From assembly GCA_030425785.1 (NCBI GenBank), contig JAUHYJ010000001.1:1-28842 (forward strand): 28,842 bases of DNA. The letters run 5' to 3'. Both the position numbers and the translations under genes were made by a program. The DNA comes from Acidimicrobiia bacterium (GTDB lineage Bacteria; Actinomycetota; Acidimicrobiia; Acidimicrobiales; Ilumatobacteraceae). A model generated the notes under the pieces. The model saw only the letters and a list, made by a program, of their open reading frames with translations, was not told the origin of the DNA and ran no database searches. Shown in pieces: positions 14,154 through 21,160 of this stretch (positions within the stretch are counted from its first letter, which is position 1; each line of letters begins with the position of its first letter).

Positions 14154-15368
14154 CGCTGCCAACTCGTCGGCAACGGCGAGCGCGTCGTCCCAGCCGATCC
14201 GCTGCTCGAGGTGACTCCGGAACGGCATGACCAGTCGCGGCATGTTCACGCCCAACACCCCGCGAAGCCGGCCGCGGCTGCCGTATAGCGCGGCGAACCG
14301 GCGGTCGGCGACGGAGCCTGCGACCACGCGCACCTCGTCGTCGCCCGCCGCACGTCCGAGGAACTGGATGCGTCGGTCGTACTGCTCGCTCCAGAAGAAG
14401 GGCACGGCATCGTACGGCGTCGTCGTTCCGCCCGACGCGAGCGCGAGCAGGTTGGCCGCTGCGCGCTCGCCCTGTTCGGCCGCATTCGTCCAGTGCTCGA
14501 CACGCATGTACTCGTCGAACACGCGATGGTGCCAGTTCGCGACGTCGCCCGCCACGAACACACCCGGCGCCCCCGCATGGAGATCGGGTCCGGCGACGAC
14601 GCCGTTGTCGAGCTCGAGGCCGCTGTCGGTGAGCCAATCGACGGACGGCACCACGCCGATCCCGACGACGACGACGTCGGCGTCGACGCGGCGGCCCTCC
14701 GCGACGACGACGGCGTCGGGCTCGAACCCCTCGACCGACACGTCACACCGCACCTCGACCCCGTGATCACCATGGACCGCCGCCACCGCGGCACCCATCT
14801 CGGCGCCGAGGCCGCGGATCAGCGGCGCCGGCGCGCCCTCGAGCACGACGACCTCGTTGTCGAGCTGCCGGGCGGTGGCGGCGACCTCGAGCCCGATGAA
14901 CCCGGCGCCGACGACCACGACCCGACGGCCACCGACGGCGAGCTCGTCGCGCAACGCGAGCGAGTGGTCGAGCGTGCGGAGCACGTGGCTGTTCGCGTGC
15001 TGTTCCTGTCCGGGGATCCGCCGCGGGGTTGCACCGGTGGCGATGATCAGGCCGTCGTACGCGAGCGTCGTGGTGTCGGCGAGCGTCACGCGCTTGGCAG
15101 CCGTGTCGAGCCCGGTCGCGGCGACGCCGGTGCGCCACGTGACATCGAGCTCGGTGAACGCCTCGGGCTTGCGGAGCATGGCCCGGTCGTGCTCCCAGTC
15201 GCCGCTCAGCACCCGCTTCGACAGCGGCGGACGGTCGTAGGGCAGATGTGGTTCGTCGCCGACGATCGTCACGTCGCCGTCGAAGCCGGCGCTGCGCAGC
15301 GTCTCGGCAGCTCGTAGGCCGGCGAGGGACGCGCCGACGACGACCACGTGCTCGAGAGGCTGGTGCAT
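14151..15368 (-). CDS. FAD/NAD(P)-dependent ferredoxin reductase-like oxidoreductase
   Basis: A 405-residue flavoprotein. It has two Rossmann folds: FAD-binding GASLAG at 12-17 and NAD(P)H-binding GAGFIG at 154-159. PYDRPPLSK is at ~43-51, [11 protein letters not shown] at ~110, and the second FAD contact [11 protein letters not shown] near 280. The C-terminal domain (~320-405, with [16 protein letters not shown]) is the 'Reductase_C' type found in rhodocoxin/putidaredoxin and dioxygenase reductases. Such enzymes pass electrons from NAD(P)H to a ferredoxin for P450s or ring dioxygenases. No partner is encoded nearby. It heads a minus-strand operon with an aminotransferase and marR. The start is uncertain: ATG 15368 gives the usual short lead before VVVVGAS, while GTG 15386 would add six residues. 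Confidence 0.88.
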   Translation of the reverse strand: MHQPLEHVVVVGASLAGLRAAETLRSAGFDGDVTIVGDEPHLPYDRPPLSKRVLSGDWEHDRAMLRKPEAFTELDVTWRTGVAATGLDTAAKRVTLADTTTLAYDGLIIATGATPRRIPGQEQHANSHVLRTLDHSLALRDELAVGGRRVVVVGAGFIGLEVAATARQLDNEVVVLEGAPAPLIRGLGAEMGAAVAAVHGDHGVEVRCDVSVEGFEPDAVVVAEGRRVDADVVVVGIGVVPSVDWLTDSGLELDNGVVAGPDLHAGAPGVFVAGDVANWHHRVFDEYMRVEHWTNAAEQGERAAANLLALASGGTTTPYDAVPFFWSEQYDRRIQFLGRAAGDDEVRVVAGSVADRRFAALYGSRGRLRGVLGVNMPRLVMPFRSHLEQRIGWDDALAVADELAA

Positions 15369-15396
15369 GGGTTCGATTCGTAGCACGCCCGCTCCG

Positions 15397-15402
15397 TACG
15401 GT
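15397..15402 (+). promoter_or_regulatory. Leaderless -10 element (TACGGT) of the hotdog thioesterase gene
   Basis: TACGGT sits 7 nt before GTG 15410 inside the palindrome CCGTACGG. The complementary strand offers a related hexamer for the divergent flavoprotein gene, so the two promoters may overlap. Confidence 0.45.
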
Positions 15403-15409
15403 GTGACTC

Positions 15410-15829
15410 GTGAGCGAGCTGCCGAGCGTCGAGGCGATCAACGAGATGGTGCTGACGTCGTTCCCCGGCACCGGCAATCGATGCATCGAGATCGGCGAGG
15501 GCTACGCCACCGCGGCGTACGACGTCGTCGACGACGACATCCGGCCCGGCGGCTTCATCTCCGGTCCGACCCAGTTCGGCATCGCCGACTGCGCCCTCTG
15601 GTTCGCCAGCTTCGCCGCGCTCGGCCGGATCGAGCCGATGGCCCTGACGTCCGAGCTGTCGATCCGGTTCCTGCGCCCCGCGCAGGGATCACGGTTGATC
15701 TGCCGGGCCGACATCGAGGCCGTGAGCCGCCGCAGCGTCGTCGGCACCTGCCACGTCTGGGTCGACGGCGCACCCGACAAGATCACGTCGACGGCGCAGG
15801 GCACGTACGCCGTACCCTTGCCCCGATGA
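15410..15829 (+). CDS. PaaI-like hotdog-fold thioesterase
   Basis: A 139-residue single-hotdog protein. Such enzymes hydrolyse acyl- or aryl-CoA thioesters. The central helix region [26 protein letters not shown] has the position and Asp expected for PaaI-type enzymes, where HGG..ADxA is usual. Here the His is replaced (PGGFISGP), so activity may differ. Beta strands follow, with [13 protein letters not shown] and [12 protein letters not shown]. The GTG start is set by TACGGT 7 nt upstream, with no SD sequence. Its stop overlaps the start of the VOC gene (ATGA), so the two are co-translated. It is divergent from the flavoprotein operon. Confidence 0.82.
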   Translation: MSELPSVEAINEMVLTSFPGTGNRCIEIGEGYATAAYDVVDDDIRPGGFISGPTQFGIADCALWFASFAALGRIEPMALTSELSIRFLRPAQGSRLICRADIEAVSRRSVVGTCHVWVDGAPDKITSTAQGTYAVPLPR

Positions 15830-16260
15830 ACGGTCCGTCGAGCGACACCCGGCCCCGCTTCCATCTCGCGTTCCCGGTCGACGACCTCGTCGCCGCACGC
15901 CGGTTCTACGGCGACGTGCTCGGATGCCCGGAGGGTCGCAGCGCCGACCACTGGGTCGACTTCGACCTGTTCGGCCACCAGATCGTCGCCCACCTCGTCG
16001 AGCAGCGCTCGAACCGTTCGACCAACCCGGTCGACGGGGACGACGTGCCGGTGCCCCACTTCGGGCTGCTGCTCACACCGACCGACTGGCGCGCCCTCGC
16101 CGACCGGCTCGAGGACGCCGAGGTCGAGTTCGTGATCGAACCGCACACCCGCTTCGCCGGCGAGCCGGGCGAGCAGTCGACGATGTTCGTGCTCGACCCG
16201 TCCGGCAACGCGCTCGAGTTCAAGGCGTTCGCCGACGACTCGATGATCTTCGCCCGCTGA
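15826..16260 (+). CDS. VOC superfamily (glyoxalase/dioxygenase-like) protein
   Basis: A 144-residue protein with two beta-alpha-beta-beta-beta modules of the vicinal-oxygen-chelate fold. Likely metal ligands are His13 (RFHLAFPV), His78 (VPHFGLLL) and Glu131 (NALEFKAF), in the positions normal for the family. The end [12 protein letters not shown] is the family signature. VOC proteins include glyoxalase I, extradiol dioxygenases and resistance proteins; which one applies here cannot be told. It overlaps the thioesterase gene by 4 bp (ATGA) and converges with the DUF3291 gene, with only 5 bp between stops. The 'FYGDVLG' at 27-33 is typical of the glyoxalase/bleomycin-resistance branch. Confidence 0.85.
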   Translation: MNGPSSDTRPRFHLAFPVDDLVAARRFYGDVLGCPEGRSADHWVDFDLFGHQIVAHLVEQRSNRSTNPVDGDDVPVPHFGLLLTPTDWRALADRLEDAEVEFVIEPHTRFAGEPGEQSTMFVLDPSGNALEFKAFADDSMIFAR

Positions 16261-16276
16261 GCCCGTCAGCTGGGCG
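16251..16276. terminator. Bidirectional hairpin between VOC and DUF3291 genes
   Basis: CGCCCGCTGA (16251-16260) pairs with TCAGC and GGGCG (16266-16276) around loop GCCCG, giving 10 pairs with one bulged T. Both stop codons are inside and pair with each other. Confidence 0.6.
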
Positions 16277-16724
16277 GATCGAGCGGCGAGCGGAAGTCCC
16301 AGCCCTCCTGGCTCGGGCCGCTCGCCTCGAGGTGCCGGAGGCGACGCACCGCGTCGGCCAGGTCGGGCGTCTGACCCGCCGGGAGCCACCACAGCACGTT
16401 GATGAGCCCCGGCGGAGGCTGGAACCATTCGCGCCGTCGACGCAGGTAGGCCACGTGCCCCGACTTGTGCATGAAGTGCTTGAGCGCGTCGAGGTCGGTC
16501 CACACCGACAGGTTCGGCGCCCAGAGCGGATCGTCGAGACCCGGCACCTCGACATAGCTCGACGACGCGCCGTCGTCGCCGGTGAGTCGCCACACGAAGC
16601 CGGGCGACGACTCGGCGATCGCGTTGATCGGGTCGAGGGCCGACCGGAACTCGGCCATCTCGTCGCTGTCGAGGGGCGCACGGAACAGTCCGAGGTTCAG
16701 CTGGGCGAGGTGCCAGGTGTTCAC
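16266..16724 (-). CDS. DUF3291 domain protein
   Basis: A 152-residue protein matching the DUF3291 family from start to end: WHLAQLNLGLFRAPLDS at 4-20, then FVWRLTGDD, then WTDLDALKHFMHKSGHVAYLRRRREWF, then VLWWLPAG. The family resembles dimeric alpha/beta-barrel (ABM-like) monooxygenase folds but has no established function. The GTG start is supported by TACCGT 7 nt upstream. It is divergent from the ROK gene (53 bp) and converges with the VOC gene. No membrane segment or signal peptide is present, so it should be cytoplasmic. Confidence 0.82.
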   Translation of the reverse strand: MNTWHLAQLNLGLFRAPLDSDEMAEFRSALDPINAIAESSPGFVWRLTGDDGASSSYVEVPGLDDPLWAPNLSVWTDLDALKHFMHKSGHVAYLRRRREWFQPPPGLINVLWWLPAGQTPDLADAVRRLRHLEASGPSQEGWDFRSPLDPPS

Positions 16725-16731
16725 GCCGAGG

Positions 16732-16737
16732 ACGGTA
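16732..16737 (-). promoter_or_regulatory. Leaderless -10 element (TACCGT) of the DUF3291 gene
   Basis: TACCGT on the minus strand, 7 nt before the GTG start at 16724. No SD sequence. Confidence 0.42.
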
Positions 16738-16764
16738 CCGGCGAGCCCGGCTCGACCGGACCTC

Positions 16765-16770
16765 TATCAT
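16765..16770 (+). promoter_or_regulatory. Leaderless -10 element (TATCAT) of the ROK gene
   Basis: TATCAT, close to the TATAAT consensus, lies 7 nt before GTG 16778. No SD sequence. Confidence 0.5.
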
Positions 16771-16777
16771 CGCCCGG

Positions 16778-17788
16778 GTGAGTGACTACATCGTCGGGCT
16801 CGACAACGGCGGCACCGCCAACAAGTTCACGGTGATGCACCGCGACGGCGCGTTCCTGATCGACGAGCTGATCGAGCTGCCGAGTCGCGTCACCGAGGGA
16901 CCCGGGCCTGCGCTCGCCGCGCTCGACGAGGCGTTCGACGCTGCGCTCACGACGGCAGGCATCACGCGCGATCAGGTGTGGGCGGTCGGGTTCGACAGTC
17001 CCGGCCCCGCTTCCGCCGACGGCGTGCTGTCGTCGAAGGGCGCCACCAATTTCGCCCACCGCGACTGGTGGGGGTTCGACTACCGCACCGCGCTCGAGCG
17101 GCTGCTCGGCTTGCCGGTGGTGTACAGCAACGACACCAACGCCGCGGCGCTGTACGCGCACCACCGTCACTTCGGTGCGATCTCGTCCGATCGATCGTCG
17201 GCCGCCGCCATCGTCGGCACCGGCCTCGGCGGCGGCATCATCCACGACGGCCGGATGGTCAAGGGCGCCGCCGGCATGGCGGGCGAGCTCGGGCACGTCC
17301 ACATCCCGACCGTCGGCCTGCTCGCCGACGACCAACCGATTCCGCACTGCAACTGCGGGTTCGACGGCGACGCCGAGAGCTTCGCCTCGCTCACCGGCAT
17401 CCGGAACAATCTCTTGCCGTACTGGCTCACCCGCTACCCCGGTCACGAGCTGCACGGCGTCGACGTCGCCGAGGGCGCCAAGCGGGTCCGGTCGCTCGCG
17501 GAGGCCGGCGACGAACTCTCGTTGAAGATCTTCGAGCAGCAGGCGATGGCGATCGGACGCCTGTTCACCGTCGTGTCGAACGTGTTCGACCCCGACGTGT
17601 ACTTCATCGGTGGCGGGGTGCTCGAGGCCGCACCGCACTTCCGCGACTGGTTCCTCGCCGCGGTCCGCGACCACACGCAGCTACGCGACGAGCAGCGCGC
17701 CGTCGCACAGATCCTCGAGGTCACCGACCTCGACATGGCGGGCTGCCGCGGCGCGGCCGTTGCCGCGCTCAGCGCGCTCGGCCACTGA
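16778..17788 (+). CDS. ROK family sugar kinase with an altered zinc motif
   Basis: A 336-residue ASKHA-fold protein. Seen here: the phosphate loop GLDNGGTANKF at 7-17, a sugar-binding NDTNAAA region, the second phosphate motif IVGTGLGGGII, then EAGH-type ELGHVHI with His173. The structural zinc site follows as CNCGFDGDAE (Cys191, Cys193), where ROK proteins normally read CxCGxxGCxE. The third Cys is Asp198 here. No helix-turn-helix domain is present, so it is a kinase and not a ROK repressor. The substrate is probably a hexose or amino sugar, but no sugar genes lie nearby. GTG 16778 is set by TATCAT 7 nt upstream. It converges with the NIPSNAP gene. Confidence 0.85.
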   Translation: MSDYIVGLDNGGTANKFTVMHRDGAFLIDELIELPSRVTEGPGPALAALDEAFDAALTTAGITRDQVWAVGFDSPGPASADGVLSSKGATNFAHRDWWGFDYRTALERLLGLPVVYSNDTNAAALYAHHRHFGAISSDRSSAAAIVGTGLGGGIIHDGRMVKGAAGMAGELGHVHIPTVGLLADDQPIPHCNCGFDGDAESFASLTGIRNNLLPYWLTRYPGHELHGVDVAEGAKRVRSLAEAGDELSLKIFEQQAMAIGRLFTVVSNVFDPDVYFIGGGVLEAAPHFRDWFLAAVRDHTQLRDEQRAVAQILEVTDLDMAGCRGAAVAALSALGH

Positions 17789-17809
17789 ACCGGCGCGTCA
17801 GTGCAGCGC
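17774..17809. terminator. Bidirectional hairpin between ROK and NIPSNAP genes
   Basis: CACTGA (17783-17788) pairs with TCAGTG (17798-17803) around a 9-nt loop. GCGCT (17774-17778) and AGCGC (17805-17809) extend the stem across an internal loop. Both stop codons lie in the inner stem. Confidence 0.55.
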
Positions 17810-18118
17810 CGACGACGCGATCGGGTTCATCCGCGTGATCTGCATCTTCTCGCGCACCAGCAGGGCCCGGACGCGCGGCGCGATGTCGTCCAGCCACTCG
17901 GGTGACTCGTAGAACGCGGCGTAGCGCTCTTCGCGGTGCTGCTCGGAGTCGAACCGGCGCAGCCAGACGAAGTGGTCGGGGTCGTCCTCGACCGTGAACG
18001 CTCCGACGACGGCGATGCCGTGCCGGATCTGGAGCGGGATGATCTCCTGCTCCATCATCTCGACCAGCGCGTCACGCTGCCCGGGCTGCGACCAGTACTG
18101 CCGGAGTTCGAAGAGCAT
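17798..18118 (-). CDS. NIPSNAP family protein
   Basis: A 106-residue ferredoxin-like alpha/beta-barrel protein. It starts MLFELRQYWSQPGQRDALVEMMEQEIIPLQ and continues VVGAFTVEDDPDHFVWLRRFDS, the standard NIPSNAP pattern (ELRxY..., then F..E.....VWLR.F). The bacterial members have no settled function; proposals include small-molecule binding or turnover. The ATG is preceded by TACGGT at 6 nt. It lies downstream of alkB on the same strand with a 28-bp gap containing a hairpin and its own promoter, so it is probably expressed separately. Confidence 0.85.
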   Translation of the reverse strand: MLFELRQYWSQPGQRDALVEMMEQEIIPLQIRHGIAVVGAFTVEDDPDHFVWLRRFDSEQHREERYAAFYESPEWLDDIAPRVRALLVREKMQITRMNPIASSALH

Positions 18119-18124
18119 GACGAG

Positions 18125-18130
18125 ACCGTA
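18125..18130 (-). promoter_or_regulatory. Leaderless -10 element (TACGGT) of the NIPSNAP gene
   Basis: TACGGT on the minus strand, 6 nt before ATG 18118. This is the same hexamer as for the hotdog gene at 15397. Confidence 0.42.
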
Positions 18131-18131
18131 G

Positions 18132-18145
18132 GCCGGTGCGCCGGC
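18132..18145 (-). terminator. Hairpin after alkB
   Basis: GCCGG, loop TGCG, CCGGC, directly after the alkB stop on the minus strand. The stem is short but all G-C, and it separates alkB from the NIPSNAP promoter. Confidence 0.35.
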
Positions 18146-18146
18146 G

Positions 18147-18752
18147 TCAGACCGAGCGGAAGGTGATGCTGAGGCGGGGGCCGGTGGTGACGCGGACCTT
18201 GGGGACGGTGTGCTCCCACGTGTGCTGGCAGGCGCCGCCCATCACGAACAGGTCGCCGTTGCCGAGACTCCAGCTGAGGGAGTGCCCACCGCCGCGGGGC
18301 CGCAGCCGGAACGGACGGGGTGCTCCGACCGACACGATCGCGATGACCGGGTTGGTGACGACGTGGCGGTGGCGGTCACCGTGCCAGGCGACCGAGTCGT
18401 CGCCGTCGCGGTAGAGGTTGAAGCCGATCGAGTCGAACGGCTCGTCGTAGCGCTCGGCCAGCACCCGGCGCATGTCGCGGAGCAGCGGCAACGGCTCGGG
18501 ATCGCCCTGCTCGGCCCGCCACCACGCGGTGAGGCGCGGTTCGTCGAGCACCTGGTCGTACATGCGGATGCCCGTGCGCTGCCTGAGCGGCAGGGTGGCG
18601 ACGAGCTCGTCGAACACGTCGTCGGCACCGTCGAGCCAGCCGGGGACCAGCTCGACCCACGTCGTGTGGTCGAGGTCGAGGCGGGCCGCGTCGGCGAAGC
18701 TCGAGTCGAACTCGGGTGCGAGCGTCCCGAACAGCGAACCTTGATAGAACAC
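18147..18752 (-). CDS. alkB: AlkB family 2-oxoglutarate/Fe(II) dioxygenase (alkylated nucleic-acid repair)
   Basis: A 201-residue protein. AlkB enzymes oxidatively remove methyl groups from 1-methyladenine and 3-methylcytosine in DNA or RNA. The iron ligands His124 and Asp126 are in VAWHGDRHRH, with distal His181 in QHTWEHTVPK. The 2-oxoglutarate-binding Arg193 and the second Arg199 lie in GPRLSITFR. FNLYRDGDDSVAWHGD and GDLFVMGG match AlkB strands. GTG 18752 gives a start MFYQGSLFG, like actinobacterial AlkB proteins ('QGSLFG'). An upstream GTG at 18809 would add 19 unconserved residues and nearly meet the divergent gene. GAAGAT lies 7 nt before 18752. It is divergent from a SpoU methyltransferase gene. 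Confidence 0.88.
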   Translation of the reverse strand: MFYQGSLFGTLAPEFDSSFADAARLDLDHTTWVELVPGWLDGADDVFDELVATLPLRQRTGIRMYDQVLDEPRLTAWWRAEQGDPEPLPLLRDMRRVLAERYDEPFDSIGFNLYRDGDDSVAWHGDRHRHVVTNPVIAIVSVGAPRPFRLRPRGGGHSLSWSLGNGDLFVMGGACQHTWEHTVPKVRVTTGPRLSITFRSV

Positions 18753-18817
18753 GTGTTCGATCTTCGCGGTTCGGCGATCCGCCGTCAAGTCGCGCCCGTC
18801 CCGCCACACTGGACCAC

Positions 18818-19639
18818 ATGGAGCGCATCACGGACCCGGCCGATCCGCGGCTGGCCGACTACCGGGAACTGCGGGACGCGGCTGCACGACGCCGGATCGA
18901 GGGTGACGAGTTCTTCATCGCCGAGGGTCCGACGTCGATCGAGCGTCTGCTCGCGTCGGGGCACCGCGTCCGCAGTGTGCTCGTCTCGGAGCAGAAGTAC
19001 GCACGGTTGGCGGCGCTGCTCGATCCGCTCGACGCTCCGGTCTACGTCGTCGACCGGACATTGCTCGCCGACATCGTCGGGTTCGACCTGCACCGCGGCG
19101 CCATCGCCGCCGCATATCGCCTGCCGTCACGGTCGCTCGACGAACTCCTCCGATCGGCGCGACGCATCGCCGTGCTCGAGGGGTTGAACGACCCGGAGAA
19201 CCTCGGCGCGATCGCCCGCAGCGCACGCGCCCTCGGCGTCGACGCCCTCGTCGTCGACCCGACGTGCATCGACCCGTACACACGCCGCACGGTGCGCGTC
19301 AGCATGGGCGAGATCCTGTTCCTCCCGTGGTGCCGCGTGCCCGCACCCGACTGGCCGACCGCTGTGTTCGAGGCCCTGCGTGACCACGGCGTCGAGACCT
19401 GGGCGATGACCCCGTCCGACGACGCCGACGACATCTGGGTGCTCGACGTCCCCGAACGGCTCGCGGTCGTGCTCGGCGCCGAGGGCCCGGGGCTCGACCG
19501 GCGGACGCTGCTCGCGGCCGACCGCCGGGTGGTCCTGCCGATCGACGCCGACGTCGACTCGCTCAACGTGGGCGCCGCCGCGGCGGCGACGTTCGCGATC
19601 ACGAATCGGCCGGCCGGCCGTGGGACACTCGCGACATGA
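18818..19639 (+). CDS. SpoU (TrmH) family RNA 2'-O-methyltransferase
   Basis: A 273-residue trefoil-knot (SPOUT) methyltransferase that methylates ribose 2'-OH in rRNA or tRNA with S-adenosylmethionine. An N-terminal substrate-binding domain (~1-100, with FIAEGPTSIERLLASG) precedes the catalytic domain. Motif 1 is LEGLNDPENLGAIARSARALG. Motif 2 is VVLGAEGPGLDRR. Motif 3 is LPIDADVDSLNVGAAAAAT, with the usual Ser after SLNV replaced by Gly. It resembles actinobacterial TsnR/RlmB-like proteins; the target nucleotide cannot be assigned. The ATG at 18818 is preceded by CACACT at 7 nt. Its stop overlaps the start of the AhpD-like gene (ATGA), so they form an operon. Confidence 0.9.
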   Translation: MERITDPADPRLADYRELRDAAARRRIEGDEFFIAEGPTSIERLLASGHRVRSVLVSEQKYARLAALLDPLDAPVYVVDRTLLADIVGFDLHRGAIAAAYRLPSRSLDELLRSARRIAVLEGLNDPENLGAIARSARALGVDALVVDPTCIDPYTRRTVRVSMGEILFLPWCRVPAPDWPTAVFEALRDHGVETWAMTPSDDADDIWVLDVPERLAVVLGAEGPGLDRRTLLAADRRVVLPIDADVDSLNVGAAAAATFAITNRPAGRGTLAT

Positions 19640-20205
19640 CCGAGCACCCGATCTCCCGGTTCGACGTCCCCGACCTCGACGACCTGCCCGACGACATCCG
19701 CGAGACGATCCTCGCGGTACAGGAGAAGTCCGGCTTCGTGCCGAACGTGTTCCTGGCGTTCGCACGTCGACCCGCCGAGTTCCGAGCCTTCTTCGCGTTC
19801 CACGACGCGCTGATGGACTCGAACGAGGGCCTCTCGAAAGCCGAGCGCGAGCTGATCGTCGTCGCCACCTCCGCGACCAACAGCTGCCTGTACTGCGTCG
19901 TCGCGCATGGGGCGATCCTGCGGATCCGGGCCAAGAACCCGCTGCTCGCCGACCAGGTCGCGATCAACCCGGTCAAGGCCGACCTCAGCGAACGGGAACG
20001 ACACATCGTCGACTTCGCCCTGATGGTGGCGCACGACTCGGCGGGCATCACCGACGACGACCTCGACGACATGCGCATGCGCGGCTTCACCGACGACGAG
20101 ATCTGGGACATCGGCGCGATCACGTCGCTGTTCGCACTCTCGAACCGGTACGCCAACTTCGTCGGCATCCGGCCGAACGACGAGTTCTTCGGCATGGCGC
20201 GCTGA
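19636..20205 (+). CDS. AhpD/CMD-like peroxidase-related alkylhydroperoxidase
   Basis: A 189-residue helical protein of the carboxymuconolactone-decarboxylase fold, 'peroxidase-related' branch. The redox pair Cys84-x2-Cys87 and nearby His91 (NSCLYCVVAHG) form the AhpD active site, which reduces peroxides with a thiol partner. The N-terminus FDVPDLDDLPDDIRETILAVQEKSGFVPNVFLAFARRP is typical of this branch, and the C-terminus FALSNRYANFVGIRPNDEFF also matches. It overlaps the methyltransferase gene by 4 bp and is followed after 59 bp by a copper lipoprotein gene. A role in oxidative defence is inferred from the family. No thiol-reductase partner is in the window. Confidence 0.88.
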   Translation: MTEHPISRFDVPDLDDLPDDIRETILAVQEKSGFVPNVFLAFARRPAEFRAFFAFHDALMDSNEGLSKAERELIVVATSATNSCLYCVVAHGAILRIRAKNPLLADQVAINPVKADLSERERHIVDFALMVAHDSAGITDDDLDDMRMRGFTDDEIWDIGAITSLFALSNRYANFVGIRPNDEFFGMAR

Positions 20206-20264
20206 CCCGGTCCGCGGCGCTGCCCGACCGCGAACCGGATCCGGCCGCGCGTCGTAGAGGGGGT

Positions 20265-21077
20265 ATGCAGCGCATGAACCGTCCCGCCCGAACCGCCTCG
20301 GCTGTGGCAGCCGCCGCCATCCTCACCCTCGCCGCCTGTGGGGGCGACGACGACGAACCGGCCGAGGAGCCGGCTGCCGAGCCCGCCGCCGAGCCCGCCG
20401 CCGAACGGGCCGAGGAGCCGGCGGCCGAGGTCCCGGTGTCGCCGTCCGCGCTCACCCTCGCCGACCAGGACGGCGACGGGACCAGCGTCACCGTCGGCGC
20501 CGTCGACCTCCCGGCGGACGGCTTCATCGCCGTCCACGGCGACGGCGGCGGATCGCCTGGCCCGGTCATCGGGGTCAGCGAGCTCCTCCCCGCCGGCACG
20601 TCGAGCGACGTCACCATCACCCTCGACACCCCGCTGACCGACACGGGCACCGTGTTCCCGATGGTGCACATCGACACCAACGCCAACGGCGTGTACGAGT
20701 TCGGCACGGTCGAGGGCGCCGACGGCCCTGGCACGACCGCGGACGGCGACGTCGCCGTCGGCCCGGTGGTGATCACCCTGGCAGGCGGAGACCAGGGCGC
20801 CGGAGACGAGGGCGCCGGCGATGCGGCCGCCGAGCCGACGATCGTGATCTCGAACTTCGCGTTCAGCGGCGTCACCGAGGTGGCCGTCGGCACGACCGTG
20901 ACCGTCGTCAACGAGGACGGCTCGCCGCACACGTGGTCGGCGCTCGACGGCACGTTCGACTCCGGCGGTCTCGGCCAGGGCGAGACGTTCGAGTTCACCT
21001 TCACCGAACCCGGCACGTACGACTACATCTGCAACATCCACCCGAGCATGACCGGCCAGATCGTGGTCACCCCCTGA
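20265..21077 (+). CDS. Lipoprotein with an N-terminal beta domain and a C-terminal cupredoxin domain
   Basis: A 270-residue secreted lipoprotein. Its signal peptide ends in the lipobox LTLAAC (Cys25 lipidated). An acidic Glu/Pro/Ala-rich linker (~27-55) leads to a beta domain at ~56-165 (TLADQDGDGTSVTVGAVDLP, then FPMVHIDTNANGVYEF) like the DUF7282-type domain common in haloarchaea. A second Gly/Ala/Asp linker precedes a plastocyanin-like domain (~187-270). That domain has a full type 1 copper site: His222 (SPHTW), Cys256, His259 and Met262 (YICNIHPSM). It should carry electrons, or hold copper, at the outer face of the membrane. ATG 20265 has GAGGGGG just upstream. A perfect 24-bp inverted repeat follows the stop. 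No oxidase partner is nearby. Confidence 0.88.
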   Translation: MQRMNRPARTASAVAAAAILTLAACGGDDDEPAEEPAAEPAAEPAAERAEEPAAEVPVSPSALTLADQDGDGTSVTVGAVDLPADGFIAVHGDGGGSPGPVIGVSELLPAGTSSDVTITLDTPLTDTGTVFPMVHIDTNANGVYEFGTVEGADGPGTTADGDVAVGPVVITLAGGDQGAGDEGAGDAAAEPTIVISNFAFSGVTEVAVGTTVTVVNEDGSPHTWSALDGTFDSGGLGQGETFEFTFTEPGTYDYICNIHPSMTGQIVVTP

Positions 21078-21087
21078 CCCCGACAAC

Positions 21088-21141
21088 CCCGTTCATGTCG
21101 CGCTCAGCGGGGAAATGCCCGCTGAGCGCGACATGAACGGG
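21088..21141. repeat. Perfect 24-bp inverted repeat (hairpin), probable terminator
   Basis: Arms 21088-21111 and 21118-21141 are exact reverse complements around the 6-nt loop GAAATG. The repeat begins 10 bp after the lipoprotein stop and ends 6 bp before the -10 element of the next gene. The stem is far longer and more perfect than the other hairpins in the window and lacks a T tract. No transposase is adjacent. Confidence 0.75.
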
Positions 21142-21147
21142 AGTTCG

Positions 21148-21153
21148 TAAGGT
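21148..21153 (+). promoter_or_regulatory. Leaderless -10 element (TAAGGT) of the LLM oxidoreductase gene
   Basis: TAAGGT lies 7 nt before ATG 21161 and decides that start over the GTG at 21152, which overlaps the hexamer. Confidence 0.45.
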
Positions 21154-21160
21154 GCGCGGG

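Noticed and set aside
21088..21141. Transposon end or IS remnant
   Set aside because: There is no transposase, no target duplication and no second copy in the window; a terminator-type hairpin explains it more simply.
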